Source: PVC group bacterium (GTDB lineage Bacteria; Verrucomicrobiota; Kiritimatiellia; CAIKKV01). Taken from it: DNA of 64,000 bases. Below, one piece after another: positions 27,096-35,117 of this stretch; the first letter of the stretch is position 1, and each line of letters opens with the position of its first letter. The notes beneath the pieces were generated by a model that worked only from the letters and a program-made list of their open reading frames with translations, ran no database searches and was not told the DNA's origin. A program made the position numbers and the translations under genes. The stretch is taken from assembly GCA_945898015.1 (NCBI GenBank), contig CAMDGM010000013.1, forward strand, positions 1 to 64,000, read 5' to 3'.

Positions 27096-27170
27096 GGCCC
27101 TGACGGAGCAGGGCCCTCCGAACGGTAGCGAAATATCGGAGGGACACGCTCCGTCGTGTCCGCAAGCGGC
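27096..27170 (+). repeat. REP element copy 3
   Basis: This third copy lies 31 bases after copy 2 in the same orientation and is identical to it through the three hairpins and the flank gcaagcggct. It ends four bases before the 3' end of the converging AraC-family gene, so it may also serve as a transcript end for both strands. Confidence 0.85.
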
Positions 27171-27173
27171 TTG

Positions 27174-28400
27174 TTACGCCTTGAACTTCCGCTCCCGGCG
27201 GTATTGACCGGGAGTGGTACCCGTCAAATCCTTGAAATGCCGGATGAAGTGGCTCTGGTCGGCGAATCCGAGGGCGTCCGCGATATCCGTGTAGGAGCGC
27301 GTGGTGGTTTCCAGAAGCCGGCGGGCTTCGTCGATGCGCAGGCGTTTGACGTGCTGGATGAGGGTTTGGCCGGTGGTGTCCTTGAGCAGGTGCGCGGTGC
27401 GGAAGCGGCTCAGGCCGGCGGCTTTCGCCGCGGCGTCGAGCGAGACGGGTCCGGCGTAGTGCCGGGCGAGATACTCGAGCACCTGCCGCATGTGCAGGTT
27501 GGTCCGGTTGTATCCCTGCGTGGCCACGCGGTTCATGAACGCGTCGAGCGCGTCGCGGACCGCCACGCAGATGGACTCGAAGTCGGGGGCCCGGATGAGG
27601 GTGTCGATCCAGCGGTGGTGATCGTGGATGAGGGGCTCCAGCATAGGGCTGTCCTCGATGGCGGACCGGACGAGATAGCCGAGCAGTTCCACGCAGCGGG
27701 CCTGGAGCACGGGGTGGCGCGGTGAGTCGAGGAACATGGCGGCCAGCAGGTTGTTGAGGTGTTTGCGCGCGTTGTTCGCGTCGCCCGCCCGGATGAGGGC
27801 AAGGAGCCGGCGTTCCTGTTCGAAGGGCCAGGGATGGCGGGTTTCGGCCTTGGCCTGGTGAATGGCTTCGGCGATCTGGCGTTGCTGGAGGGCATTGTCG
27901 CGATTGTCGCGCAACCGGTCTGGCACCCGGCCCGCCGCGGCATAAACAGACTCAAACAGGAAGGACGCCGCTTCCTGGATCCGGGATTGCGGCCAGGCGG
28001 GGAGCGTGCGGATCCAGGCTTCGGCCGCGGCGCGCGGCACGCCGGCGGCGGCCAGCACGCGCGCGCTTTCGGAGGCGTCCACCGGATCCTCCTCGGCGGT
28101 CACTTCGCCGCCAGTCACTCCGCCGCACACCCGGTCGTCGCGGACGAGGGGCGCGACCCAGCTGATGACGCCCGGGGCCAGATAGAACACCGAGGCTTCG
28201 CCCCAGCGCACGGATTCCTCGAGGGCGTGCCGGCGCGCGAGGGTGAGGGCCGGCGCGCCCAGCACAGGTGGCGGCATTTCGGCCCGGCCGTCGGGATCCA
28301 GGCGCAGCAGCTTCAACCCGAATCGCGCCCGGTAGTGGCGCGCGATTCCGAGCCAGGCTGACGGAGACAAGAATGTTCCATGTTTTGGCATAATAATCAC
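27174..28400 (-). CDS. AraC-family transcriptional regulator
   Basis: The 408-residue protein ends in an AraC/XylS DNA-binding domain with two helix-turn-helix units (VSLDAAAKAAGLSRFRTAHL and SYTDIADALGFADQSHFIRH), closing in LTGTTPGQYRRERK. The N-terminal 130 residues (ARFGLKLLRLDPDG, then ISWVAPLVRDDRVCGGVTGG) recall PocR-type ligand sensors; this is only a resemblance. A helical linker joins the two. The start may be 28400 or the ATG at 28391. It is divergent from the URO-D-like gene and a dyad at 28406-28425 lies between them, so it probably controls that gene and itself. Confidence 0.9.
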   Translation of the reverse strand: MIIMPKHGTFLSPSAWLGIARHYRARFGLKLLRLDPDGRAEMPPPVLGAPALTLARRHALEESVRWGEASVFYLAPGVISWVAPLVRDDRVCGGVTGGEVTAEEDPVDASESARVLAAAGVPRAAAEAWIRTLPAWPQSRIQEAASFLFESVYAAAGRVPDRLRDNRDNALQQRQIAEAIHQAKAETRHPWPFEQERRLLALIRAGDANNARKHLNNLLAAMFLDSPRHPVLQARCVELLGYLVRSAIEDSPMLEPLIHDHHRWIDTLIRAPDFESICVAVRDALDAFMNRVATQGYNRTNLHMRQVLEYLARHYAGPVSLDAAAKAAGLSRFRTAHLLKDTTGQTLIQHVKRLRIDEARRLLETTTRSYTDIADALGFADQSHFIRHFKDLTGTTPGQYRRERKFKA

Positions 28401-28405
28401 CTGAA

Positions 28406-28425
28406 ATAGGACTTATCGGTCCTAT
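28406..28425. promoter_or_regulatory. Candidate operator, perfect 7-bp dyad
   Basis: The arms ataggac and gtcctat are perfect inverted repeats separated by ttatcg. The site lies five bases upstream of the AraC-family start on the minus strand and about 126 bases upstream of the URO-D-like gene. AraC proteins more often bind direct repeats, and a second cctata follows at 28431-28436, so the operator may be more complex than the dyad. Confidence 0.4.
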
Positions 28426-28551
28426 ATGACCTATAATACTGGAGGATTTCAGCAATAGTATTCCATATCGTTGCGACCGTCAACAATACGGAAAAGGGCC
28501 CGTGCGGTAGAGTAGGGCCTGTTAATTCAATCTTCGGGAGGCGAGGCGGTT

Positions 28552-29607
28552 ATGGACAGGATGCGGATTCGGGCGTTGGCGGAACAGGGGCTGAGGATGC
28601 CGATCGGAACGGATCTGGTCTTGCACGAGGAGGCGGATCCGGAGGCGGTGAGGCTGGATCCGGAGGCGTTTTCGCGGGTGCTGGAAAAGACCGCGCGGCG
28701 CTATCATACGCCGTTTGCGGTGTCGCTGATGGATTTGCAGCTGGAAAAAAAGCTGCTGCTGTCCATTCTGGGCGTTCCGGAGAGCGAGGCGCCGGCCTAT
28801 CATTTTGATTCGCTTCCGACCGCCGCGCAGAGGGATCAGGTGCGGTCGGCCATAGCCAAGCCCCTGCCGCCGCTCATGCGGGCGAATGCGGAGGCGATTC
28901 GACTCCTGGCGGCGCGGTGTCCGGACCTGGTTCCGTGCGGCATGTCGATCGGCCCGTTTTCGCTGATGACCAAGCTGCTGGCGGATCCCATCATTCCGGT
29001 GTACCTGGCCGGCGCCGGCGCCACGGCGGACGAGGATTCCGAGGTGGCGCTCATGGAGTGCTGCCTGGACCTGGCGCTGGTGGTGATCGAGCGGTCGGTG
29101 AAAGCCCAGCTGGCGGCCGGGGCCCGGCTGATCTTTTTGGCCGAGCCCGCGGCCAACCGGGTGTTTCTGTCGCCCACCCAGATGGAGTGGGGCTCTCCGA
29201 TCTTCGATCGCTATGTGATGGAGCCCAACCGCCGGGTGCGGGACTGGGTCGCGGCCGGGGGGGCGGAGCTCCTCTTCCATTGCTGCGGCGAGCTGACCGA
29301 CGCGATGATCGTCAAGTTCGGCGAACTGGATCCCGCCATCCTGAGTCTGGGCAGTTCCCGGCCGCTGTGGGAAGTGGCCCCGCTTGTGCCGGCGACCACG
29401 GTGTTGTTCGGTAATCTTCCGTCCAAGAAATTTGCCAGCGATCGCGACCTCAGCGACGAGGACGTCCGGACGCTGACACGCGAACTGGCGGCCAGAATGA
29501 AGGCCATCGGCCGGCCGTTCATCCTGGGGTCGGAATGCGACATCCTCAGCGTCCCGGGCTGCGAGTGCGTCATCCACCGCAAGGTGAATGCGATGCTGCA
29601 GGCCTGA
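28552..29607 (+). CDS. URO-D-superfamily protein, probable corrinoid methyltransferase
   Basis: The 351-residue protein has the uroporphyrinogen decarboxylase fold. Instead of the arginine-rich haem-pathway N-terminus, it carries a probable zinc site like those of MtaA/MtbA methyltransferases: H243 and C245 in FHCCGELTD and C329 in GSECDILSVPG. Such enzymes move a methyl group between a corrinoid protein and a thiol cofactor or demethylate small substrates. No corrinoid protein gene is in the window. It is divergent from an AraC-family gene, suggesting substrate-induced expression. A GGGAGG lies about 13 bases upstream of the start, with closer GA-rich sequence. Confidence 0.8.
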   Translation: MDRMRIRALAEQGLRMPIGTDLVLHEEADPEAVRLDPEAFSRVLEKTARRYHTPFAVSLMDLQLEKKLLLSILGVPESEAPAYHFDSLPTAAQRDQVRSAIAKPLPPLMRANAEAIRLLAARCPDLVPCGMSIGPFSLMTKLLADPIIPVYLAGAGATADEDSEVALMECCLDLALVVIERSVKAQLAAGARLIFLAEPAANRVFLSPTQMEWGSPIFDRYVMEPNRRVRDWVAAGGAELLFHCCGELTDAMIVKFGELDPAILSLGSSRPLWEVAPLVPATTVLFGNLPSKKFASDRDLSDEDVRTLTRELAARMKAIGRPFILGSECDILSVPGCECVIHRKVNAMLQA

Positions 29608-29611
29608 TGCG

Positions 29612-32068
29612 CTATTTGCTGAACGGGACGAGGGTGTAGGACAGGGTGACCTGTTCCGCCGGCACTGAATTGGTGCTGGGCCCGACGATTTCGATCAGGA
29701 CCGTGCGCTCCTGGCCGAGCTGGACGTTCCGCGGTTTGTCGAGGCGGATATCCACGCCGAATCCGCCGCGGTCGATCCGGACCTGCGAGGCCAGCCGGGG
29801 TTCCGCCGTCAAGGCGCCGCCGTCTTTCCCGTCCGCCCCGGTGAGGGTCACGGTTGCCGGTTTCCTCCGGGTGGCGTCCAGATAGGGGATCATTTCATAG
29901 GCCAGGCGCACGGCGGAGCGGGCCGGATCGTGCGACCAGAGCGACATGGTGTTGTCATAGGCCGAGGGGGCCAGCGCGGCCTGGCAGGCGATGCCGTCGG
30001 GCTGGAAATCATAGGATCGGGTGATCCGCACGCGCGTGTTGCGCACTTCGCCCGAGCTGCGCACCTGCGTGCCGTCGAGCCGGGTCTCGTCGGGCTCGCT
30101 CACGCCCGAGACGATGGGGCGTCCGTCCCACAGTTCCCCGACGAGGGCGTTGATGTGGAAGGTCCGCCAGTTGGACAGGTGCTGGCCCTTGCCGTAGGCG
30201 GTGGGCAGCGTGGAGGCGAGCACGGGCCCCTTGCCCGGCACGGTGAGCTGGCAGAGGATGCCGCCGCCGAACCCGAGCTGGCCTTCGAACGACTCGCACA
30301 TCCAGGCCGGCGCCAGCCGGCCGTGGAAGGTGAGCGCATAGTAACCCTTGCGGCGGGCCGCGAACCACTCGTCGCCGCCGTTGACGCTGACGGTGAAGTC
30401 CGGGCCCGGCAGGCCCTTCCAGGCATGGCCGTCGCGTTCCCAGTTGTTGGTGCCGGCGTGGGTGGAGTTGCAGGTGCGGGACGACCAGGGGTTGGCGGCC
30501 ACGGGGACGCCGTTGGCCTCGCGGCAGTAGAGGTAGGTGTAGAGCTCGCGGTAGCGGTCGACGACTTTCTGGAAGCGCGGATCGTCCTGGGCGTCGGTCA
30601 GGATGCCGTTGGTGATCCATTCGCCGCCCCGCCAGTTGTCCATCAGGTAGGAGCCGTAGTGGGCATCGTGCGCAAAGTGCTCCTGCGCGTCGCCCGAGCG
30701 GCTGAGTCCGGCACCGGTGCCCCAGCCTTCGGTGGTCCAGCGGTCCCAGAACAGCTCGAACCGCTCCTTTTGCAGGGCATCGCCGGTGGCGCGCAGTCCG
30801 TACCACAGCGCGACGGGGACTTGCGCGAAGGCGTTGCCGTTGACGCGCTCCAGGCCGGTGGCGAAGCTGAGTCGGTCGCAGGCCATGATCAGGCCTTCCC
30901 GGATGATGGCCTGGAGGTCGGCCGGCAGGTCGGGGCGGGCCAGGAGCACCCAGCCGGGCCGGAAGACCCGGGTGCCGTAGTAGCCCATGGAATAGGCCCA
31001 GTTATGGAGGACGCGGCCGCCGCGGCCGTCGCTGGTCTCCAGCAGGCGGAAGCTGTTGAAGAGGGCTTCCAGGTTCTGGCGAAGGCCGGGATCGTCGTTG
31101 GTGCCGTGGGTGGCGAGCCATTGGTGGAAGCGGATCTGGAAGGGATGCCAGTAGGGTTCGCCGTCAACGACGGTCACGCCGCCCTGGAGGGCGAGCGCGG
31201 TTTGGGGATCGTCGGCCCAGACCGCCTGGGAGCCCATGCCCACGTATTCCCGCCAGACGCCTTTTTTGGGGTAGGTGAATTTAAGGTCGTACCAGTAATC
31301 GTTCGCGCCCGGGGAGACTTCCAGCTTGAAGAGCCGGCCGGTGTCCGTGCTCGGGAAGGTGACGGAGGTGTAGGCGCCGGTGGCCTTGCCGTCGAAGCGG
31401 ACCGTGCCGTCGGGTCCGGTCAGGGTGAACCGGCGGGTGGCGGGCAGGTCGGGTTCGGCGATGGCGAAGAAGACGGCGTCCGCGCCGGCGGGCATGCAGG
31501 CATACCGGGTGGCGGGCGCCGGGCCCTGGCCGACGAGGAAGGGGGGATGGCCGGCCATGCCGAGCGGCCGGTCAGGCGTGATGGCGACGGTGACCACGTG
31601 GTCGGGCGAGCCGGCGAGCACGATGCGGTAGGTGCCGGGTGCGCCGGGAAGGGTGCGTTCGAAGGTCCGGCCGGCGAGGGTGGCGAGGCGCTTGGGGTCG
31701 GACCAGGCGGACCAGCGGAAGGTCGGGCGCGTGCCCATGCCGTAGAGGTTGCACAGGTATTGCAGCTCGTGGTCCCAGCCGCCGATCCGGTCCATGAAGG
31801 CGCCGGAGGTCACGCCGTCGTCGGGGATGATTTCGCGGACCACGGGCCGGCCGTCGGGGTCGTAGATTTTGAAGAGGATCTCGCGCGGGCCGGTGGCGTA
31901 CAGGTTCAGGTCGCGCACGGTGAGCTTGACGGCGAGCGGGGCGCCGGACGGGTTGGGGGCATACAGGGTGATGCCGCTGTAGAGCCGGAGGGTTTGCTCG
32001 GCGGCACGGGCGTGAAGGGCCAGGCTGAGCGTGGCGGCGGTCAGCAGTCGCAGGACGATTCGATTCAT
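29612..32068 (-). CDS. Large secreted protein of unknown function
   Basis: The 818-residue protein has a signal peptide (MNRIVLRLLTAATLSLALHARA). The first 300 residues look like beta-sandwich domains. Residues of about 330-600 are helical and aromatic-rich (RVLHNWAYSMGYYGTRV, then HFAHDAHYGSYLMDNW), which recalls the alpha/alpha toroid of heparinase-type lyases. The C-terminal 200 residues are beta-rich. I infer a polysaccharide-degrading or polysaccharide-binding role but recognise no specific family. It stands alone: the gene on its right is divergent and the URO-D gene on its left converges with a 4-base gap. A 754-codon open frame on the opposite strand is a shadow. Confidence 0.75.
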   Translation of the reverse strand: MNRIVLRLLTAATLSLALHARAAEQTLRLYSGITLYAPNPSGAPLAVKLTVRDLNLYATGPREILFKIYDPDGRPVVREIIPDDGVTSGAFMDRIGGWDHELQYLCNLYGMGTRPTFRWSAWSDPKRLATLAGRTFERTLPGAPGTYRIVLAGSPDHVVTVAITPDRPLGMAGHPPFLVGQGPAPATRYACMPAGADAVFFAIAEPDLPATRRFTLTGPDGTVRFDGKATGAYTSVTFPSTDTGRLFKLEVSPGANDYWYDLKFTYPKKGVWREYVGMGSQAVWADDPQTALALQGGVTVVDGEPYWHPFQIRFHQWLATHGTNDDPGLRQNLEALFNSFRLLETSDGRGGRVLHNWAYSMGYYGTRVFRPGWVLLARPDLPADLQAIIREGLIMACDRLSFATGLERVNGNAFAQVPVALWYGLRATGDALQKERFELFWDRWTTEGWGTGAGLSRSGDAQEHFAHDAHYGSYLMDNWRGGEWITNGILTDAQDDPRFQKVVDRYRELYTYLYCREANGVPVAANPWSSRTCNSTHAGTNNWERDGHAWKGLPGPDFTVSVNGGDEWFAARRKGYYALTFHGRLAPAWMCESFEGQLGFGGGILCQLTVPGKGPVLASTLPTAYGKGQHLSNWRTFHINALVGELWDGRPIVSGVSEPDETRLDGTQVRSSGEVRNTRVRITRSYDFQPDGIACQAALAPSAYDNTMSLWSHDPARSAVRLAYEMIPYLDATRRKPATVTLTGADGKDGGALTAEPRLASQVRIDRGGFGVDIRLDKPRNVQLGQERTVLIEIVGPSTNSVPAEQVTLSYTLVPFSK

Positions 32069-32190
32069 GACGGCTCCTTAAATAACGATCAGGTATTTAT
32101 GAATGGCTATTCAATAACAAAAGAAACAGCGCTTGGTCAAGAGGGGAATGGGAAAGGGATGGAAAATATAAGGCGGCAGAAACAGAACGC

Positions 32191-32219
32191 TTGACATTCA
32201 AAATCGGCCTTGTTTGAAT
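32191..32219 (+). promoter_or_regulatory. Probable sigma-70-type promoter of the CsgG-like operon
   Basis: A perfect TTGACA (32191-32196) and a TTGAAT (32214-32219, four of six matches) are separated by 17 bases. The predicted transcript starts about 25 bases before the first gene and leaves room for its ribosome site. Confidence 0.5.
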
Positions 32220-32251
32220 GTGTATGATAATATTTATCAAGGAGGCCGGGG

Positions 32252-33634
32252 ATGAGAATTGGTGTCAAAACGACATTTTCAGGCCTTCTGGTTGCCTTTA
32301 TTTGCGGAACAGGCCCTTTCGCGGTATGGGCGCAAGAGGGTGCCGCTTCGCCGGATCCCGCAGCGACTCCGCCGGCTGCGTCCTCTTCGTTGGTGGATGA
32401 TTTGGTGACGGCCGGAACTCAAACCGCGAAAGATTTGAAGAAAGCATTGAGAGAGCAGCGTCGGGCGCTTGAGCTGCAAGCGGCGCTGGCCCTGGTCGAT
32501 CAGGCGGGGAAGAATATGGATCAGAATAGCCAGATTGATGACTGGAAAAAGAAACTGGACGATCCTTCGACAACCCCGACCGAGCGAGAGAACATAAAAA
32601 AACTGATCGACGTGAGCATCAAGACGGGAAAAACCCCGAACCAGATTCTGGATGGCGTCATCAAGGAGATGGATAACGAGACAAGCCCGGGAGCGACACC
32701 GCCCTCCAATCCGGGCGCTTCTGGCGGCGGCAAAACCCCGACAGCGGCTGAAATCGCCGCCGAAATCCGGCAGAACATTGCGATACGAGACGCGAATGAC
32801 GACGGCATCCGTCGGGCGATCAATGAGAGTCCTGACCCGAAACCGCTCCCCCCGCCTCCTCCACCTCCGCCCTCGATCCCGCCCGCCTCCCCGTGGACGG
32901 ATGAAGGGCTAACCCGGGACAAGGACAACGCCCAGGCCGGGATTGCCGAAATCGATCAGAAAATTGCCGAACTCCGGGCCGCGCAAAACAAGGGGCATCG
33001 GGGCGACAAGGACATTAAAGAGGCGATTGAGCAGGCGGAAAAAGACCGGGAAGACTGGGCTCGGCGTCTCAAAGAGGACGACGAGGCGTTGCAGCAGAAC
33101 CGGGATAATCGCAACGCCCAGCAGACCGTGAATAATCCTCCACCTGATCCGTCGATCAATCCGTCGCTGTTGCAGGATTTTGATCCGCGAAAAAACAAAC
33201 CCGGTGGAGATGACGGGCTGGCCGGCGCCTCCCGTGGGGATCAGCAGGCCGCAGATGCTGCGGACAATGCAAACCAGGCGGCGCAGACCCTCTTGAACGG
33301 CGGCGGCAACTCCATATCCGGGCAAACGACGCCGGCGGGGGATGACGGGAAGGCCATTGATGATGCGTTCAATACGGGCAGCCAGCAGGGGGCGAGTGAT
33401 GGCCGGATGGCCGCACAACTCAAGGATCCGAACAAATGCGACGACTCCAAGGGCACGCACCCTGACGGTTCAAAACCGAAGCCCGATCCCAACCCGGATC
33501 CGGCTATCGACGATCCCGCCCCGCCTCCCCCTCCTGAAGCGCCGCCTGCCCCAGAAGCCCCCGCGCCCCCGGCGCCGAAGCCCCCTTGTTCCCCACCGTC
33601 TCATTTCCCTGGCGACCCCGATGGATGTACGTAA
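32252..33634 (+). CDS. Secreted coiled-coil and proline-rich protein
   Basis: The 460-residue protein has a signal peptide ending near AVWA (residue 27). Charged helical segments alternate with low-complexity Pro/Asp/Gly stretches: coiled-coil-like runs at about 50-130 and 225-290, PPPPPPPP near 205, and a Pro-rich C-terminus with three Cys. The ribosome site AAGGAGG is at 32239-32245. It is first of four genes, followed closely by a CsgG-like lipoprotein. I recognise no domain. Size, export and repeats suggest a surface or periplasmic structural component, or a substrate of the export proteins encoded downstream. Confidence 0.75.
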   Translation: MRIGVKTTFSGLLVAFICGTGPFAVWAQEGAASPDPAATPPAASSSLVDDLVTAGTQTAKDLKKALREQRRALELQAALALVDQAGKNMDQNSQIDDWKKKLDDPSTTPTERENIKKLIDVSIKTGKTPNQILDGVIKEMDNETSPGATPPSNPGASGGGKTPTAAEIAAEIRQNIAIRDANDDGIRRAINESPDPKPLPPPPPPPPSIPPASPWTDEGLTRDKDNAQAGIAEIDQKIAELRAAQNKGHRGDKDIKEAIEQAEKDREDWARRLKEDDEALQQNRDNRNAQQTVNNPPPDPSINPSLLQDFDPRKNKPGGDDGLAGASRGDQQAADAADNANQAAQTLLNGGGNSISGQTTPAGDDGKAIDDAFNTGSQQGASDGRMAAQLKDPNKCDDSKGTHPDGSKPKPDPNPDPAIDDPAPPPPPEAPPAPEAPAPPAPKPPCSPPSHFPGDPDGCT

Positions 33635-33664
33635 AGGATGAAAAGCGAACAGGAGCATGTCCGG

Positions 33665-34246
33665 ATGAAAATAGGACCCAAGACTTTTTTTCTGATGGGG
33701 TTGGCCCTTTTTGTTTTCGGCTGCGCCACGGCCGATGAGAAGTATTTCCTCAAGGCTGAGACCAAAGCCAACGTGTTCGTTTCGCCGGATAAAACGTCGG
33801 TGCAGAAGGTCGCCATCATGCCGTTCAAGGCGCCGACGGAACTGATCGGTTCGTCGGTCTCGGATTTGTTCGTCACCGAGATGCTCCGGGCCGGGAAGTA
33901 TACGCTGGTGGAGCGCAGCCAATTGACGACGGTTCTCAAGGAATCCGAGTTGTCGCTGGCGGGGTTGTCGGCCGCCAGCGCCGTTGAAGTGGGCAACATG
34001 GTCGGCGCGGATGCCGTGATCATGGGCACGGTGGACGAATACGGAACCGTTCCTTACCGCGGTGATCCGTATGCGTCGATTGGCCTTTCCGCGCGGCTGA
34101 CGGATTGCAAAAGCGGCAAGGTGCTCTGGAGTGTGGACTATGCGGGCCGGGCCGAGTCCCGGCGGACCACGCTGTCCGAGCAATCCCGGTTGATTGTGCA
34201 TGACATGTGTGCGTCGCTCTTCAAAAAATGGCGGGAGATGGAATGA
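33665..34246 (+). CDS. CsgG-like outer-membrane lipoprotein
   Basis: From the ATG at 33665 the protein has 193 residues with a lipobox at FVFGC (C20). An earlier ATG at 33638 would lengthen the signal peptide unnaturally. The body matches the CsgG family: KVAIMPFKAPTELIGSSVSD, EMLRAGKYTLVERSQL, VGNMVGADAVIMGTVDEYG and CKSGKVLWSVDYAG. CsgG forms the oligomeric pore that exports curli subunits; shorter family members like this one are found in many envelope systems. It lacks obvious space for the full CsgG barrel (about 260 residues), so it may be a periplasmic ring component instead. The next gene overlaps by four bases. Confidence 0.85.
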   Translation: MKIGPKTFFLMGLALFVFGCATADEKYFLKAETKANVFVSPDKTSVQKVAIMPFKAPTELIGSSVSDLFVTEMLRAGKYTLVERSQLTTVLKESELSLAGLSAASAVEVGNMVGADAVIMGTVDEYGTVPYRGDPYASIGLSARLTDCKSGKVLWSVDYAGRAESRRTTLSEQSRLIVHDMCASLFKKWREME

Positions 34247-35112
34247 AATTGAAACACGGAGCCTGTTGTCTGTTTCGCGCCGCGGCATGCGGCGCCGCCC
34301 TTTTTACCGGCGCCGGCGTCCTGGTGGCGTCGGACGGGTCCGATTCAACCGCCAAAAACGCCAAAGTCATGTTGATGATCGATGAAAAGAACCTGGGAAG
34401 CGTCCCGACTTCGGAAATCGAAGCGCTGGCCGCAAAAGCCTTTCTGGCGCAGGGCCTGCAAGTGGTGGACCAGGAGATGACCAAGGCCAACATCAAGAAG
34501 GATCAGGTCCTCCTTAAAATGGCCGGCGACAATCGCGGGGCGGCGTCCGTCGGGCTTCAATTCGGGGCGGATGTCATTATCGTGGGCGATGCGGTCGCCA
34601 AACCGGCGGCGTCCCGCATCGCCGATACCCAAATCCGGACCTATCAGGCGTCCGTGACGCTGCGGGCGGTGCGCACCGACAACTCCGAAACCATCGCCTC
34701 CGTCTCCGAGGTCGGGACCGCCATGGGCATTGATGACGTGATGGGTGGCTCGAAGGCGCTCCGTGTGGCGGGAGAAAAATCGATTGCGCAACTGGTGGAG
34801 GCGGTGTCCCAGAAAATGGGGGTTGGCGATCCGGATGACGGGAGCACGCGCACCCTGGCGTTGACGGTGGGCGGGGTCGATCAGTCCTGGAAAGTCAAGG
34901 CCGTCCGGAAAAACCTGGAAAAAACCGAGGGCATCCGCCATGTCACGCAGCAAAGTTACAACTCGGGGTCGGCGACCTTTTCGATGGACACCACGATGCC
35001 GGCGCACAAATTATCCGAGGCGATCCTGCTGAATCCGCCCGACGGGTTGAAGTATCAAGTGCTTGAAGTGGTGCGGGGAAAAATCAGCCTCCGAGCCGTA
35101 ACGGAAAAGTGA
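34243..35112 (+). CDS. Exported FlgT/CsgG-like protein
   Basis: The product is 289 residues from the ATG at 34243, overlapping the lipoprotein stop by four bases. The N-terminus is a weak signal peptide (CLFRAAACGAALFTGAGVLVA). The middle section (EIEALAAKAFLAQGLQVVD, then LQFGADVIIVGDAVAK) has the alpha/beta pattern of FlgT-middle/CsgG nucleotide-binding-like domains. It also has a C-terminal region (TLALTVGGVDQSWKVKAVRK, then YNSGSATFSMDTTM) with a beta-alpha-beta look that could be a secretin-N- or TonB-like fold. It would act in the periplasm with the CsgG-like lipoprotein. Assignment is by pattern only. Confidence 0.7.
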   Translation: MKLKHGACCLFRAAACGAALFTGAGVLVASDGSDSTAKNAKVMLMIDEKNLGSVPTSEIEALAAKAFLAQGLQVVDQEMTKANIKKDQVLLKMAGDNRGAASVGLQFGADVIIVGDAVAKPAASRIADTQIRTYQASVTLRAVRTDNSETIASVSEVGTAMGIDDVMGGSKALRVAGEKSIAQLVEAVSQKMGVGDPDDGSTRTLALTVGGVDQSWKVKAVRKNLEKTEGIRHVTQQSYNSGSATFSMDTTMPAHKLSEAILLNPPDGLKYQVLEVVRGKISLRAVTEK

Positions 35113-35117
35113 GCGCC

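Noticed and set aside
26426-27170. Possible CRISPR array
   Set aside because: Only three repeats, spaced unevenly (about 500 and 31 bases) around a transposase gene, each with internal hairpins; no cas gene nearby.
26992-27207. 71-codon open frame across REP copies 2 and 3
   Set aside because: Its protein is just the repeated REP translated twice; it has no ribosome site or independent support.
29930-32194. 754-codon plus-strand open frame opposite the 818-residue secreted protein
   Set aside because: The minus-strand frame has a signal peptide and protein-like composition; the plus frame is Gly/Ala/Val-rich without motifs.
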